The position numbers and the translations under genes were made by a program. The notes beneath the pieces were generated by a model. It had not been told where the DNA came from. It worked only from the letters and a program-made list of their open reading frames with translations, and made no database searches. Positions 20,449 through 28,431 of a DNA stretch of 64,000 nucleotides are shown piece after piece. Source of the stretch: Casimicrobium huifangae. GTDB lineage: Bacteria > Pseudomonadota > Gammaproteobacteria > Burkholderiales > Casimicrobiaceae. The stretch is taken from positions 1,019,847 through 1,083,846 of the forward strand of contig NZ_CP041352.1 in NCBI RefSeq assembly GCF_009746125.1, given 5' to 3'. Numbering within the stretch: position 1 is the first letter of the stretch; each line of letters begins with the position of its first letter.

Positions 20449-21260
20449 TGAGTGAAACCTTGTTGGCCACCGAAGAAAAGCAATCCGCCTATCGCGACTA
20501 CGCGGCGCCGCAGCGCGTCGACGGGTTCGACACTGTGCGTGAGTTCTACCGTCTGAACCACATGAACCAGACCTACGACTTTGTGCGTGCGAAGAAGGCC
20601 GAGTTCCTGCAGTTCAACCGCCGCACCATGACACCATGGGACGCGCTTGATTACCTCAACACCCTGGTCGACGACAGCGACCCCGACATCGCGCTGCCGC
20701 AGATTGATCACCTCATCCAGACCGGCGAGGCCATGCGCGCCAACGGCGAGCCGGAGTGGATGGTGCTAACCGGTTTTGTGCACGATCTTGGCAAAGTGCT
20801 CTGCCTGTTCGGCGAGCCGCAATGGGCCGTGGTGGGCGACACCTTCCCCACTGGCTGCGCCTATTCCAACAAAGTGGTGTGGAGCGAATTCTTCGCCCTC
20901 AACCCCGACATCAAGCGCCCTGAGCTGCAGACGAAGTACGGCATGTACGAACACGGCTGCGGGCTCGACGCCGTGCAGATGAGCTGGGGGCATGACGAGT
21001 ACCTCTATCACATGCTCAAGCCCTACCTGCCGCTGGAAGGGCTCTACATGATCCGCTACCACAGCTTCTACGCGTGGCACCGCGAGAACGAATACCAGCA
21101 CCTCTGCAACGCGCAGGACGACGCCATGAAGCCCTGGGTGCAACGCTTCAACCCGTACGACCTCTACTCAAAGAATCCGAACCGGCCGAGCCTGGCAGAG
21201 GTGAAGCCGTACTACGAGGATTTGCTGGCCAAGTATTTGCCGGGGGAGCTGAGGTTTTAG
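20448..21260 (+). CDS. myo-inositol oxygenase
   Basis: This enzyme class oxidises myo-inositol to D-glucuronate at a mixed-valent di-iron site. The 270-residue product aligns closely from memory with the mouse enzyme, including GEPQWAVVGDTFPTGC, MSWGHDEYLY and YHSFYAWH. All six di-iron ligands known from the mouse structure have counterparts: H88, H112, D113 (VHDLGK), H182, H205 and D238 (NPYDLYSK). The family is best known from eukaryotes and is uncommon in bacteria. No uronate-catabolism genes adjoin it; the upstream SRPBCC gene overlaps by one base. Confidence 0.93.
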   Translation: MSETLLATEEKQSAYRDYAAPQRVDGFDTVREFYRLNHMNQTYDFVRAKKAEFLQFNRRTMTPWDALDYLNTLVDDSDPDIALPQIDHLIQTGEAMRANGEPEWMVLTGFVHDLGKVLCLFGEPQWAVVGDTFPTGCAYSNKVVWSEFFALNPDIKRPELQTKYGMYEHGCGLDAVQMSWGHDEYLYHMLKPYLPLEGLYMIRYHSFYAWHRENEYQHLCNAQDDAMKPWVQRFNPYDLYSKNPNRPSLAEVKPYYEDLLAKYLPGELRF

Positions 21261-21392
21261 GGAGGGGCTAGACCGGGTCCGTAGCCTCGACGCAGCTACG
21301 TGGAATCAAGGGGGCTTGGTGGCGAGCGAGTGTCATCAATATGGCCTCTGATTCGTTCGTCACCAAACCGCCGTAACGCAGGCAAGAGCGTG

Positions 21393-21683
21393 TCACCTGA
21401 GTAGCGATTCGCGTGGCACGAACCCCGTGGCTTGGGTGCGATTTGCGTTATCACCGGCAAGGAGCATCGCGAACATCTTGTCTGCACGCCGTTCTTTGGC
21501 GGCTTCGTGGTAACGCTGCATTTCACTGACATGCGCTCGCAGTTTCCCGAACATGGTGTCGCCGATGCAATATTCGGCCCCCGAGCTGCACCGGACATGT
21601 GATTTCGAGTCGCCGTCGACGCGAGCGACCGTAGCCGGTTCTGTGCAAACGGGACATTTCTCGTGAGATTGATAGATCGTCAT
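21393..21683 (-). CDS. small protein with a four-cysteine zinc-ribbon-like motif
   Basis: A 96-residue hypothetical protein. I start it at the ATG ending at 21683 (MTIYQSHEKCPVCTEPATV); an upstream extension would add unlikely residues. Cys10 and Cys13 (CPVC), with Cys31 and Cys38, could bind one zinc, and a charged helical region (EMQRYHEAAKERRADKMFAM) follows. I do not recognise a family. It is a lone gene downstream of the inositol oxygenase on the opposite strand, with no clear partner. Confidence 0.55.
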   Translation of the reverse strand: MTIYQSHEKCPVCTEPATVARVDGDSKSHVRCSSGAEYCIGDTMFGKLRAHVSEMQRYHEAAKERRADKMFAMLLAGDNANRTQATGFVPRESLLR

Positions 21684-21888
21684 CGTCGTCTTTCGTGGTG
21701 GTTGTGAGGAGTCGAATTGACACGTCAACGATGCCAGAGCCATCTTATGCCCACAAGTGACGTTCAAAATCCATAACCAACCTCTTGATCTCGCAAGGCT
21801 TTGCAGGAAGGTTGTTCGTGGTTGGACGGGCTGAATGCGAGCGTTTGTGCGTTCGCTCAACGGCGGAAGCGACCTGTTTGTCTGTAGA

Positions 21889-22299
21889 TCAGAGCAACTG
21901 CTCCGCTGCCATCCGCGGCGACAGAATCAGCACGCCTCCGAACTGCTTGCCGTAGCCGCTTCCAAAGTGCGTCTTGTCGCCAGTAATCAGCGCATTGCAT
22001 TTGAGTGCGATGGCAGCCGCTAGGACATGCCGGTCTTTCTCGGGGAGCCATTGAGTGAGCGCGCCGTCACGGTCGGCGACGTCACCGCCTGAGATTTCAA
22101 TTCGGGACTGAAGTTCGCCGAGCGCAGTTTGCGCCTCGGGTCTGGCTTTGCGCTCCAGGTTTCGGCTTGCTTCAATCAATACGCTCGGACTGGCGACGAG
22201 TTGATGCCCGCTGCCACGAAGCAGTTCAAGTAGCGTGTGCATAGCGCCCGCCGAACGCGCAGCAGAAAACAGGATGTTCGCATCCAGAAAAATGCGCAT
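21889..22299 (-). CDS. PIN-domain toxin (VapC-like)
   Basis: PIN proteins of this type are Mg2+-dependent ribonucleases that act as type II toxins. The 136-residue product has the four acidic positions expected for the active site: D6 (MRIFLDANIL), E43 (SVLIEASRN), D89 (PEKDRHVLAAA) and D108 (LITGDKTHF). It starts 8 bases after the stop of the AbrB-type gene upstream, forming an antitoxin-toxin operon. No solo-gene context argues against this. Confidence 0.88.
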   Translation of the reverse strand: MRIFLDANILFSAARSAGAMHTLLELLRGSGHQLVASPSVLIEASRNLERKARPEAQTALGELQSRIEISGGDVADRDGALTQWLPEKDRHVLAAAIALKCNALITGDKTHFGSGYGKQFGGVLILSPRMAAEQLL

Positions 22300-22307
22300 C
22301 GTGGTGC

Positions 22308-22595
22308 TCAGGCTTTGCGGCTGGCGTTGCGCTTCTTTTGCCCTGCGTTCACCTTGCTTCGCGTAGCCGCCCGTTTCGCGAGAACGGCGGCGAGATCAGC
22401 CTCGGCTACATCGAACTCTGCAATGCGGACGTCGGTGTATATCTCGAGCGGCACTGTGACAGCGGGACGCAGCAAGATACCCTCCGCAGTGGCCTCGGCG
22501 ATCAGTTGATCGTTGGGTTTGAGGCCGATCGCTTTTCGCAACGCTGCGGGCAGGCTGATGACGCCTCGGTTGCTAATGGTCAGGGTGGTGCTCAT
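22308..22595 (-). CDS. AbrB/MazE/SpoVT-type antitoxin
   Basis: A 95-residue protein with an N-terminal swapped-hairpin AbrB domain (TLTISNRGVISLPAALRKAIGLKPNDQL, residues about 4-31), which binds DNA, and a C-terminal charged tail that normally neutralises the toxin. I start it at the ATG ending at 22595 since longer frames read into the promoter. The 17-bp palindrome at 22614-22630 lies just upstream, so autoregulation is likely. Confidence 0.88.
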   Translation of the reverse strand: MSTTLTISNRGVISLPAALRKAIGLKPNDQLIAEATAEGILLRPAVTVPLEIYTDVRIAEFDVAEADLAAVLAKRAATRSKVNAGQKKRNASRKA

Positions 22596-22613
22596 GGGTG
22601 AAGAATAACTGCA

Positions 22614-22630
22614 TTGCAGAATTTCTGCAA
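22614..22630. promoter_or_regulatory. palindromic operator candidate of the toxin-antitoxin operon
   Basis: TTGCAGAA, one central T, TTCTGCAA: 8-bp perfect arms, 18 bases upstream of the antitoxin start. AbrB-type antitoxins commonly bind such dyads over their own promoter. No other copy was noticed in the window. Confidence 0.6.
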
Positions 22631-22944
22631 ATGTGGTGTTGCCTTCAACACGCGGGAGCGAGGGCGAGCCCACGCCTACCGTTCGCGCGTCAGAGTCGGC
22701 GACCGGGTCGGTTTGGCTGGTGCGCGGCATCCGGACCAACGTTGGCTTGATGACAACGGCCCCGATTCCGCTGCGCTGCATCGCGGCTATGGCCGACATT
22801 TGGTGTGCACTCCGCCGCAGTACGCTGACTGCACGCATCGCCGCCACGACACACGTCAAATTTGACGCCCCTCAAGCAAACCCTTTCGCGTTGGCATAGA
22901 CTCACTCACGACTCCTGCTTTGTGCACTGCGGCATAGCTTGACA

Positions 22945-22993
22945 GCGTGCAGGGCCGGGGCCGACGAAGACCCTGCACGCCCGAGTTCACTCG
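22945..22993 (+). other. tandem hairpins in the leader of the oxidoreductase operon
   Basis: GCGTGCAGGG (22945-22954) and CCCTGCACGC (22971-22980) are perfect complements around a 16-nt loop; the next bases form a 5-bp hairpin with a 2-nt loop (22982-22993). They lie 56-104 bases upstream of the TTG start at 23049. No T-run follows. They could be part of the mRNA leader, an mRNA stabiliser or a protein site. Confidence 0.5.
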
Positions 22994-23048
22994 TTCCTGT
23001 AGTTGTTGTTAGTCGGACGGCAGCGGCCTTCAGCGAAAAGGAGGCAGC

Positions 23049-24884
23049 TTGCAACGCACGGATACCGCTAATCCGGCCTGGTTTCACAAGGTCGTTGATT
23101 GTCAATGGGCATGTCCCGCCCACACCCCCGTTCCTGAATACATTCGCCTGATCGCGCAGGGTCGTTATGACGACGCCTACATGATCAACTGGGCGTCCAA
23201 TGTGTTCCCCGGAATTCTTGGCCGCACCTGCGACCGCCCCTGCGAGCCGGCGTGCCGGCGCGGGCGGGTGGAGGAGAACAACGGTGCCCACCCTGAGCCA
23301 GTCGCCATCTGCCGCCTGAAACGCGTGGCGGCGGACATGAAGAACGGCGTGCAGGCGCGCATGCCCTCAGTCGCCGCGAAAAACGGCAAGCGCGTCGCCT
23401 GCATCGGGGCCGGTCCGGCGTCGCTCACCGTGGCGCGCGATCTGGCGCCGCTTGGCTATGACGTCACCGTGTACGACGGCGAGGCGAAAGCGGGTGGCTT
23501 CATCCGCTCGCAGATTCCGCGCTTCCGCTTGCCGGAATCGGTGATCGACGAAGAGACTGGCTACATCCTCGATCTCGGCGTCACGTTCAAGTCCGGTCAG
23601 CGCATTGATTCAATGAAGGCGCTGCTGGCGGAGAACTACGACGCCGTGTTCGTGGGCTGCGGCGCACCGCGCGGACGCGACCTCGACGTTCCCGGTCGCA
23701 AGGAAGCCGCTGCAAACATCCACATCGGGATTGACTGGCTGGCCTCGGTGTCGTTCGGGCACATCACCAGCATCGGCAAACGCGTGATCGTGCTTGGTGG
23801 CGGCAACACGGCGATGGACTGCTGCCGGTCGTCACGACGCCTCGGTGGTGCCGATGTGAAGGTGATCGTACGCAGCGGCTTTGAGGAGATGAAGGCCTCG
23901 CCGTGGGAGAAGGAAGATGCCATGCACGAGGGCATCCCGATCATCAACTTCCACGTGCCGAAGACCTTCGTGCACGAGAACGGCAAGCTCACCGGCATGA
24001 CCTTCGAGATCGTGCGCGCGGAGTACGACGCGAAGGGCCGCCGCTCGCTGGTGCCCACCGGCGAGCCGGATGCGTTCTTCCCCTGCGACGATGTGCTCGT
24101 GGCGGTCGGGCAGGAGAACGCTTTCCCGTGGATCGAGCGTGATTGCGGCATCGAGTTCGACCAGTGGGGCTTGCCCAAGCTCGGTGCCGAGACGCATCAG
24201 TCCACCGTCAGCAGAGTTTTCTTCGGCGGCGATGCCGCGTTCGGCCCGAAAAACATCATCACCGCTGTCGCGCACGGGCATGAGGCAGCGGTGTCGATTG
24301 ACCGCTTTCTGCATGGCGAGGACGTGACGCAGCGCCCATCGCCGCTGACCAATCTGGTGTCGCAGAAGATGGGCATCCACGAGTGGAGCTACGACAACGA
24401 CACCTCCAACGACACCCGCTACAAGGTGCCGTGGGCCAAGGCCGAAAAGGCGCTGGCCAGCATCAAGGTAGAAGTGGAGTTGGGCTTCGATGCTGCCACC
24501 GCGTTCAAGGAGGCTGAGCGCTGCCTGAACTGCGACGTGCAGACGGTGTTCACCGAGACGGCCTGCATCGAATGCGATGCCTGCGTCGACATCTGCCCGA
24601 CTGATTGCCTGACCATCACAAAGAATGGCGATGAGGCCGACCTGCGCACGCGCCTGACGGCGCCAACGAAGCACCTTGATCAGGGCCTGTATGTGTCCGG
24701 CGAACTCAAGACCGGCCGCATCATGGCCAAGGACGAGGATGTGTGTCTGCACTGCGGCCTCTGTGCCGAACGCTGCCCGACCGGAGCGTGGGACATGCAG
24801 AAGTTCCGGCTTGACACCACCAAGGCGGGCGCAGCCTGCCGCAATGGTGCGCAGGTGAAGGCACGTGAAGAGGTGGCGGCATGA
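23049..24884 (+). CDS. GltD-like flavoprotein with two [4Fe-4S] clusters, electron-transfer subunit of the 2-oxoacid oxidoreductase
   Basis: A 611-residue flavoprotein that probably passes electrons between NAD(P)H and ferredoxin. The TTG start at 23049 is favoured by AAGGAGG at 23038-23044. An N-terminal Fe-S region has C18, C22, C61, C65 and C69. An FAD-binding motif follows (CIGAGPASLTVARDL, residue 118 on), then a second nucleotide site (VIVLGGGNTAMDC). At the C-terminus is a double ferredoxin domain (CIECDACVDICPTDC and CLHCGLCAERCP). The layout resembles KorC of the Thauera aromatica 2-oxoglutarate:ferredoxin oxidoreductase, as I recall it. The next gene overlaps by 4 bases. Confidence 0.85.
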   Translation: MQRTDTANPAWFHKVVDCQWACPAHTPVPEYIRLIAQGRYDDAYMINWASNVFPGILGRTCDRPCEPACRRGRVEENNGAHPEPVAICRLKRVAADMKNGVQARMPSVAAKNGKRVACIGAGPASLTVARDLAPLGYDVTVYDGEAKAGGFIRSQIPRFRLPESVIDEETGYILDLGVTFKSGQRIDSMKALLAENYDAVFVGCGAPRGRDLDVPGRKEAAANIHIGIDWLASVSFGHITSIGKRVIVLGGGNTAMDCCRSSRRLGGADVKVIVRSGFEEMKASPWEKEDAMHEGIPIINFHVPKTFVHENGKLTGMTFEIVRAEYDAKGRRSLVPTGEPDAFFPCDDVLVAVGQENAFPWIERDCGIEFDQWGLPKLGAETHQSTVSRVFFGGDAAFGPKNIITAVAHGHEAAVSIDRFLHGEDVTQRPSPLTNLVSQKMGIHEWSYDNDTSNDTRYKVPWAKAEKALASIKVEVELGFDAATAFKEAERCLNCDVQTVFTETACIECDACVDICPTDCLTITKNGDEADLRTRLTAPTKHLDQGLYVSGELKTGRIMAKDEDVCLHCGLCAERCPTGAWDMQKFRLDTTKAGAACRNGAQVKAREEVAA

Positions 24885-26716
24885 AGTGCATCGAAGCAGT
24901 CAACGATTTCGTCATCAAGTTTGCCAACGTCAACGGGTCCGGCTCGGCGTCGGCCAACGAGCTGTTCGCCAAGGCGATCATGCGCATGGGGGTGCCCGTC
25001 GCGCCGCGCAACATCTTCCCGAGCAACATTCAGGGCCTGCCGACGTGGTACGAGGCTCGTGTTTGCGAAAAGGGTTACTCCGGGCGGCGCGGTGGCGTCG
25101 ACATGATGGTGGCGATGAACCCCCAGACTTGGGACGCCGATCTCGCCGAGATCGAGCCCGGCGGCTATCTGTTTTACGACAGCACGCGCCCTCTGCCAGC
25201 GTCAAAGCTGCGCAGTGACGTGCAGGTGATTGGCGTGCCGTTGACCGAGATCACCAACGCCACCTACACCGATCCGCGGCAGCGGCAGCTGTTCAAGAAC
25301 ATCATCTACGTCGGCGCGCTCTCGGTGCTGCTCGATGTCGATGCCGCCGTGTTCGAGAAGCTGTTTGCCGAGCAGTACAAGGGCAAGGAGCGCCTGCTCG
25401 ACTCCAACGTGAAGGCGCTGCACCTCGGACGCGACTACGTGCGCGAGCACCTCGGTGGGCGGCTCGGCATCCGTGTTGAAAAGCGTGACAACGTGGGCGA
25501 CCAGATCTTCATTGATGGCAACAGTGCCGTCGGGCTCGGCATGGTCTACGGCGGTGCCACCGTGGCGGCGTGGTATCCGATCACCCCTTCCACCTCGGTC
25601 GCCGAGGCGTTCCAGAAATACTGCGACAAGTTCCGCGTCGATGCGGTCACCGGTCGCCAGAACTATGCCATCGTGCAGGCCGAGGATGAGCTGGCTTCGA
25701 TCGGCATGGTCGTCGGTGCCGGCTGGAACGGTGCCCGTGCCTTCACCGCCACCTCCGGCCCCGGCATTTCGCTGATGACGGAATTCATCGGGCTCGCCTA
25801 CTTCGCCGAGATTCCGGTGACGATTGTTGATGTGCAGCGCGGTGGACCCTCCACCGGCATGCCCACCCGCACCCAGCAGTCGGACCTGTTCGCGGCAGGT
25901 TACGCGTCGCACGGCGATACCAAGCACGTGCTGCTGTTCCCGCAGGACCCGCACGAATGCTTCGTGCATGCGGCCGCGGCGCTCGATCTCGCGGATCGCC
26001 TGCAGACGCCGGTGTTTGTGATGACTGACCTGGATATCGGCATGAACCAGCGCCTGTGCAAACCCTTCGCGTGGGACGACAGCAAACAGTACGACCGCGG
26101 CAAGGTGATGACGGCTGAGGAGCTGGAGGCGGGCAAGGACTTCGGCCGCTACAAGGATGTCGATGGGGACGGCATTCCGTGGCGCACGCTGCCGGGCACC
26201 CACGCCACCAAGGGCAGCTACTTCACGCGCGGCACCACGCGCGACCCGTATGCACGGTACTCCGAGCGCGGGCCCGATTACATCTACAACATGGAGCGTC
26301 TGCGCCGCAAATTCAAAACGGCCGCCAATCTGGTGCCGCAGCCAGAGGTTTGCGCCGCGAAGCAGAAGACCAAGTTCGGGGTCATCTATTTCGGCTCCAC
26401 CACGCCCGCCATGCACGAGGCATTGGAGGTGCTGGAGGAGGGCGGCATTCACCTCGACGCGATGCGGCTCTGCGCCTTCCCGTTCCCCGACTCGGTGCCG
26501 AAGTTCATTGCTGCGCACGACAAGGTGTTCGTCGTCGAGCAGAACTGTGATGCGCAGATGCGCGCCATGCTGGTCAACGAGCTGGAGATCAACCCGGCGC
26601 AACTGGTCAAGGTGCTGCACTACGACGGCACGCCGATCACTGCGCGCTACATCACCCGCGCCATTCGCGACACATTGCAACCGGCGGCTGCGGATAGCCA
26701 GAAGGAGGCCGCATGA
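24881..26716 (+). CDS. korA: 2-oxoacid:ferredoxin oxidoreductase, fused gamma-alpha subunit
   Basis: This subunit carries the gamma domain that takes CoA and acyl transfer steps (residues about 1-190, with GYSGRRGGVD) and the pyrimidine-binding alpha domain with the signature YPITPSTS at 232-239. The product is 611 residues. The enzyme oxidatively decarboxylates a 2-oxoacid to an acyl-CoA while reducing ferredoxin. 2-Oxoglutarate is the most likely substrate by fusion type, but I cannot exclude another 2-oxoacid. It overlaps neighbours on both sides by 4 bases. Confidence 0.88.
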   Translation: MKCIEAVNDFVIKFANVNGSGSASANELFAKAIMRMGVPVAPRNIFPSNIQGLPTWYEARVCEKGYSGRRGGVDMMVAMNPQTWDADLAEIEPGGYLFYDSTRPLPASKLRSDVQVIGVPLTEITNATYTDPRQRQLFKNIIYVGALSVLLDVDAAVFEKLFAEQYKGKERLLDSNVKALHLGRDYVREHLGGRLGIRVEKRDNVGDQIFIDGNSAVGLGMVYGGATVAAWYPITPSTSVAEAFQKYCDKFRVDAVTGRQNYAIVQAEDELASIGMVVGAGWNGARAFTATSGPGISLMTEFIGLAYFAEIPVTIVDVQRGGPSTGMPTRTQQSDLFAAGYASHGDTKHVLLFPQDPHECFVHAAAALDLADRLQTPVFVMTDLDIGMNQRLCKPFAWDDSKQYDRGKVMTAEELEAGKDFGRYKDVDGDGIPWRTLPGTHATKGSYFTRGTTRDPYARYSERGPDYIYNMERLRRKFKTAANLVPQPEVCAAKQKTKFGVIYFGSTTPAMHEALEVLEEGGIHLDAMRLCAFPFPDSVPKFIAAHDKVFVVEQNCDAQMRAMLVNELEINPAQLVKVLHYDGTPITARYITRAIRDTLQPAAADSQKEAA

Positions 26717-27768
26717 CCTGGATTGCCAAACCCAAGCTGCATCACCCGACGCTGACCAAGAACAAGGTCGGCTATACGCGGCGTGACTACGAAGGCCGCA
26801 TCTCCACGCTCTGCGCCGGCTGCGGGCACGATTCGATTTCGGCCGCGATCATCCAGGCCTGCTGGGAGCTGGACATTCAGCCGCATCGCGTCGCCAAGCT
26901 TTCGGGCATCGGTTGCAGCTCGAAGACGCCGGATTACTTCTTGGGTGCGTCGCACGGCTTCAACACCGTGCACGGCCGCATGCCCTCGGTGCTGACCGGC
27001 GCCAATCTGGCCAATCGCGATTTGCTTTATCTCGGCGTGTCGGGTGACGGTGACTCCGCCTCCATCGGCCTCGGCCAGTTCGCCAATGCCATGCGGCGCG
27101 GCGTGCGCATGGCCTACATCGTCGAGAACAACGGTGTGTACGGCCTTACCAAAGGCCAGTTCTCGGCAACCGCGGATCGTGGCTCGAAAAGCAAGAAGGG
27201 CGTGGTCAACAGCGATAGCCCGGTTGATCTGGTGGGGCTTGCGCTGCAACTGGGTGCGACTTACGTCGCGCGCAGCTTCTCCGGCGACAAGGAGCAACTG
27301 GTGCCGCTGATCAAGGGCGCGATGGAGCACGGCGGCGCCGCGTTCATCGACGTCATCAGCCCCTGCGTCACCTTCAACAACCACAGCGGCAGTACCAAGA
27401 GCTACGACTATGTGCGCGAGCACAACGATGCGGTGAGCCGCATCGACTTCATCACCTCGAAGAGCGAGATCACCACGGCCTACGCACCCGGCGAGGTGGT
27501 GGAGGTGCAGCAGCACGACGGCAGCACGCTGCGGCTGCGCAAGCTGCATCAGGACTATGACCCGACCGACCGGCTCGCCGCAATGACCTACATGCACAAG
27601 CAGCAGGCGCGCGGCGAAATCGTCACTGGCTTGCTGTATGTCGATCCACTCGCGACTGATCTGCACACGGCACTCAACACCAGCGATAACGCGTTGAACA
27701 CACTGAATGCAGCGCAACTGTGCCCGGGGTCGAAAGCGCTGGAGAAGATCAACGCGGCATTACGTTAG
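26713..27768 (+). CDS. korB: 2-oxoacid:ferredoxin oxidoreductase, beta subunit
   Basis: The beta subunit binds thiamine diphosphate and a [4Fe-4S] cluster. The 351-residue product has CAGCGHDSIS at 34-43, GIGCSSKTPDYF near 66, and the ThDP/Mg site GDGDSASIG at 111 on, continued by ENNGVYGLTKGQFSAT. A further Cys (SPCVTFNNHSGSTKSYDY) supplies the cluster. It completes the operon; a REP-type hairpin follows 11 bases after its stop. Confidence 0.9.
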   Translation: MTWIAKPKLHHPTLTKNKVGYTRRDYEGRISTLCAGCGHDSISAAIIQACWELDIQPHRVAKLSGIGCSSKTPDYFLGASHGFNTVHGRMPSVLTGANLANRDLLYLGVSGDGDSASIGLGQFANAMRRGVRMAYIVENNGVYGLTKGQFSATADRGSKSKKGVVNSDSPVDLVGLALQLGATYVARSFSGDKEQLVPLIKGAMEHGGAAFIDVISPCVTFNNHSGSTKSYDYVREHNDAVSRIDFITSKSEITTAYAPGEVVEVQQHDGSTLRLRKLHQDYDPTDRLAAMTYMHKQQARGEIVTGLLYVDPLATDLHTALNTSDNALNTLNAAQLCPGSKALEKINAALR

Positions 27769-27778
27769 CGCTTACGAT

Positions 27779-27845
27779 GTAGGAGCGGCTCCGCCGCGAC
27801 CCCCTGGCAACCGCGTCGTGCAGTTCGCGGCAGAGCCGCTCCTAC
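27779..27845. repeat. REP-type hairpin between korB and the CBS gene
   Basis: Arms of 21 bases (27779-27799 and 27825-27845) are complementary except for one mismatch, around a 25-nt loop. The left arm starts GTAGGAGCGGCTCCGCCGCG. GTAGGAGCGGC-type palindromes are familiar as repeated extragenic elements of proteobacteria. In this place it could lower downstream transcription or stabilise the kor mRNA. Only this copy was seen in the window. Confidence 0.75.
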
Positions 27846-27878
27846 GAACCGAAACCACGATTGGAAGGAGGCAGCACC

Positions 27879-28319
27879 ATGTCCGAGCGAACCGTATTCC
27901 AGTCCATGTCCCGCAAGCATGTGGTGAGCCTCGGTGCCACCGCGACCGTGTGGGAGGCGGCCTGCCTGATGACCGGCGCCAACTGCGGTAGCGTGCTGAT
28001 CGTCGAGCCACCCGGCAAGCTGCTGGGCATCGTCACCGAGCGCGACCTGATGACCCGTGTGCTCGCCAAGGCCCTGCCGCCTGACCGCACGCTGGTCTCC
28101 GAAGTGATGACGCGCAACCCCTACTGCGTGACGCCGGAGACGCTGGTGTCGGATGCTGTGCTGATCATGATCGAGCGTGGCTTCCGGCATCTGCCCATCG
28201 TCGGCCCGGCGGCCAAGATTCTCGGTGTGTTCTCAGTGCGCGACGCGTTGCCGCGTGAGATTGGCGCCGCCGTGAGCATGGCCGAATTCAACGAACAAGT
28301 GAACGACGCACGGGGTTAG
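27879..28319 (+). CDS. CBS-domain protein
   Basis: A 146-residue protein made of a tandem CBS pair (Bateman module): VSLGATATVWEAACLM ... LLGIVTERDLMTRVL and VTPETLVSDAVLIMIERGFRHLPIVG ... ILGVFSVRDAL. Such modules bind adenine nucleotides or S-adenosyl compounds and regulate partners. I choose ATG 27879, since AAGGAGG lies at 27865-27871; an upstream TTG frame adds nothing. It follows korB, so it may sense energy state for that enzyme, which is inference. Confidence 0.88.
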   Translation: MSERTVFQSMSRKHVVSLGATATVWEAACLMTGANCGSVLIVEPPGKLLGIVTERDLMTRVLAKALPPDRTLVSEVMTRNPYCVTPETLVSDAVLIMIERGFRHLPIVGPAAKILGVFSVRDALPREIGAAVSMAEFNEQVNDARG

Positions 28320-28431
28320 CTTTTTGCTGAAACCCTTATTGGATAAGGGCTATGAAGTCATTTGCCGACGAAGTCGACTATTGGCAGAATCAGGCGTCTA
28401 GCCCCTTATAAGTAAGGCTTTCAACCGGAAG
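28320..28431. repeat. dyad-symmetric dispersed element, copy C
   Basis: CTTTTT at 28320; first hairpin CCCTTATTGGATAAGGGC at 28333-28350; exactly 20 nt; AAGTCGACTA at 28371-28380; exactly 20 nt; second hairpin from GCCCC at 28401 (CCTTATAAGTAAGG inside); mirrored end GGAAG near 28427-28431. It fills the whole gap between two convergent genes: it begins right after the CBS stop codon, and its last bases are the final codons of the ligase gene. Confidence 0.85.

Larger units (their letters stand above)
22596..23048. other. divergent region between the toxin-antitoxin and oxidoreductase operons
   Basis: No gene is supported in these 453 bases; the frames on both strands have no family features. 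The stretch holds the antitoxin operator candidate (22614-22630), and, near the plus-strand operon, a perfect 10-bp hairpin (22945-22954 with 22971-22980) followed at once by CGAGT-TC-ACTCG (22982-22993). The AAGGAGG ribosome site of the flavoprotein lies at 23038-23044. Confidence 0.6.

Noticed and set aside
22308-22859. Long frame extending the antitoxin upstream
   Set aside because: It crosses the operator palindrome and lacks domain features; the AbrB domain starts at the ATG ending at 22595.
25202-26680. Long minus-strand open frame opposite the korA gene
   Set aside because: It lies antisense to a gene with clear family motifs, has no homology features and an odd composition; it is a shadow caused by high GC content.
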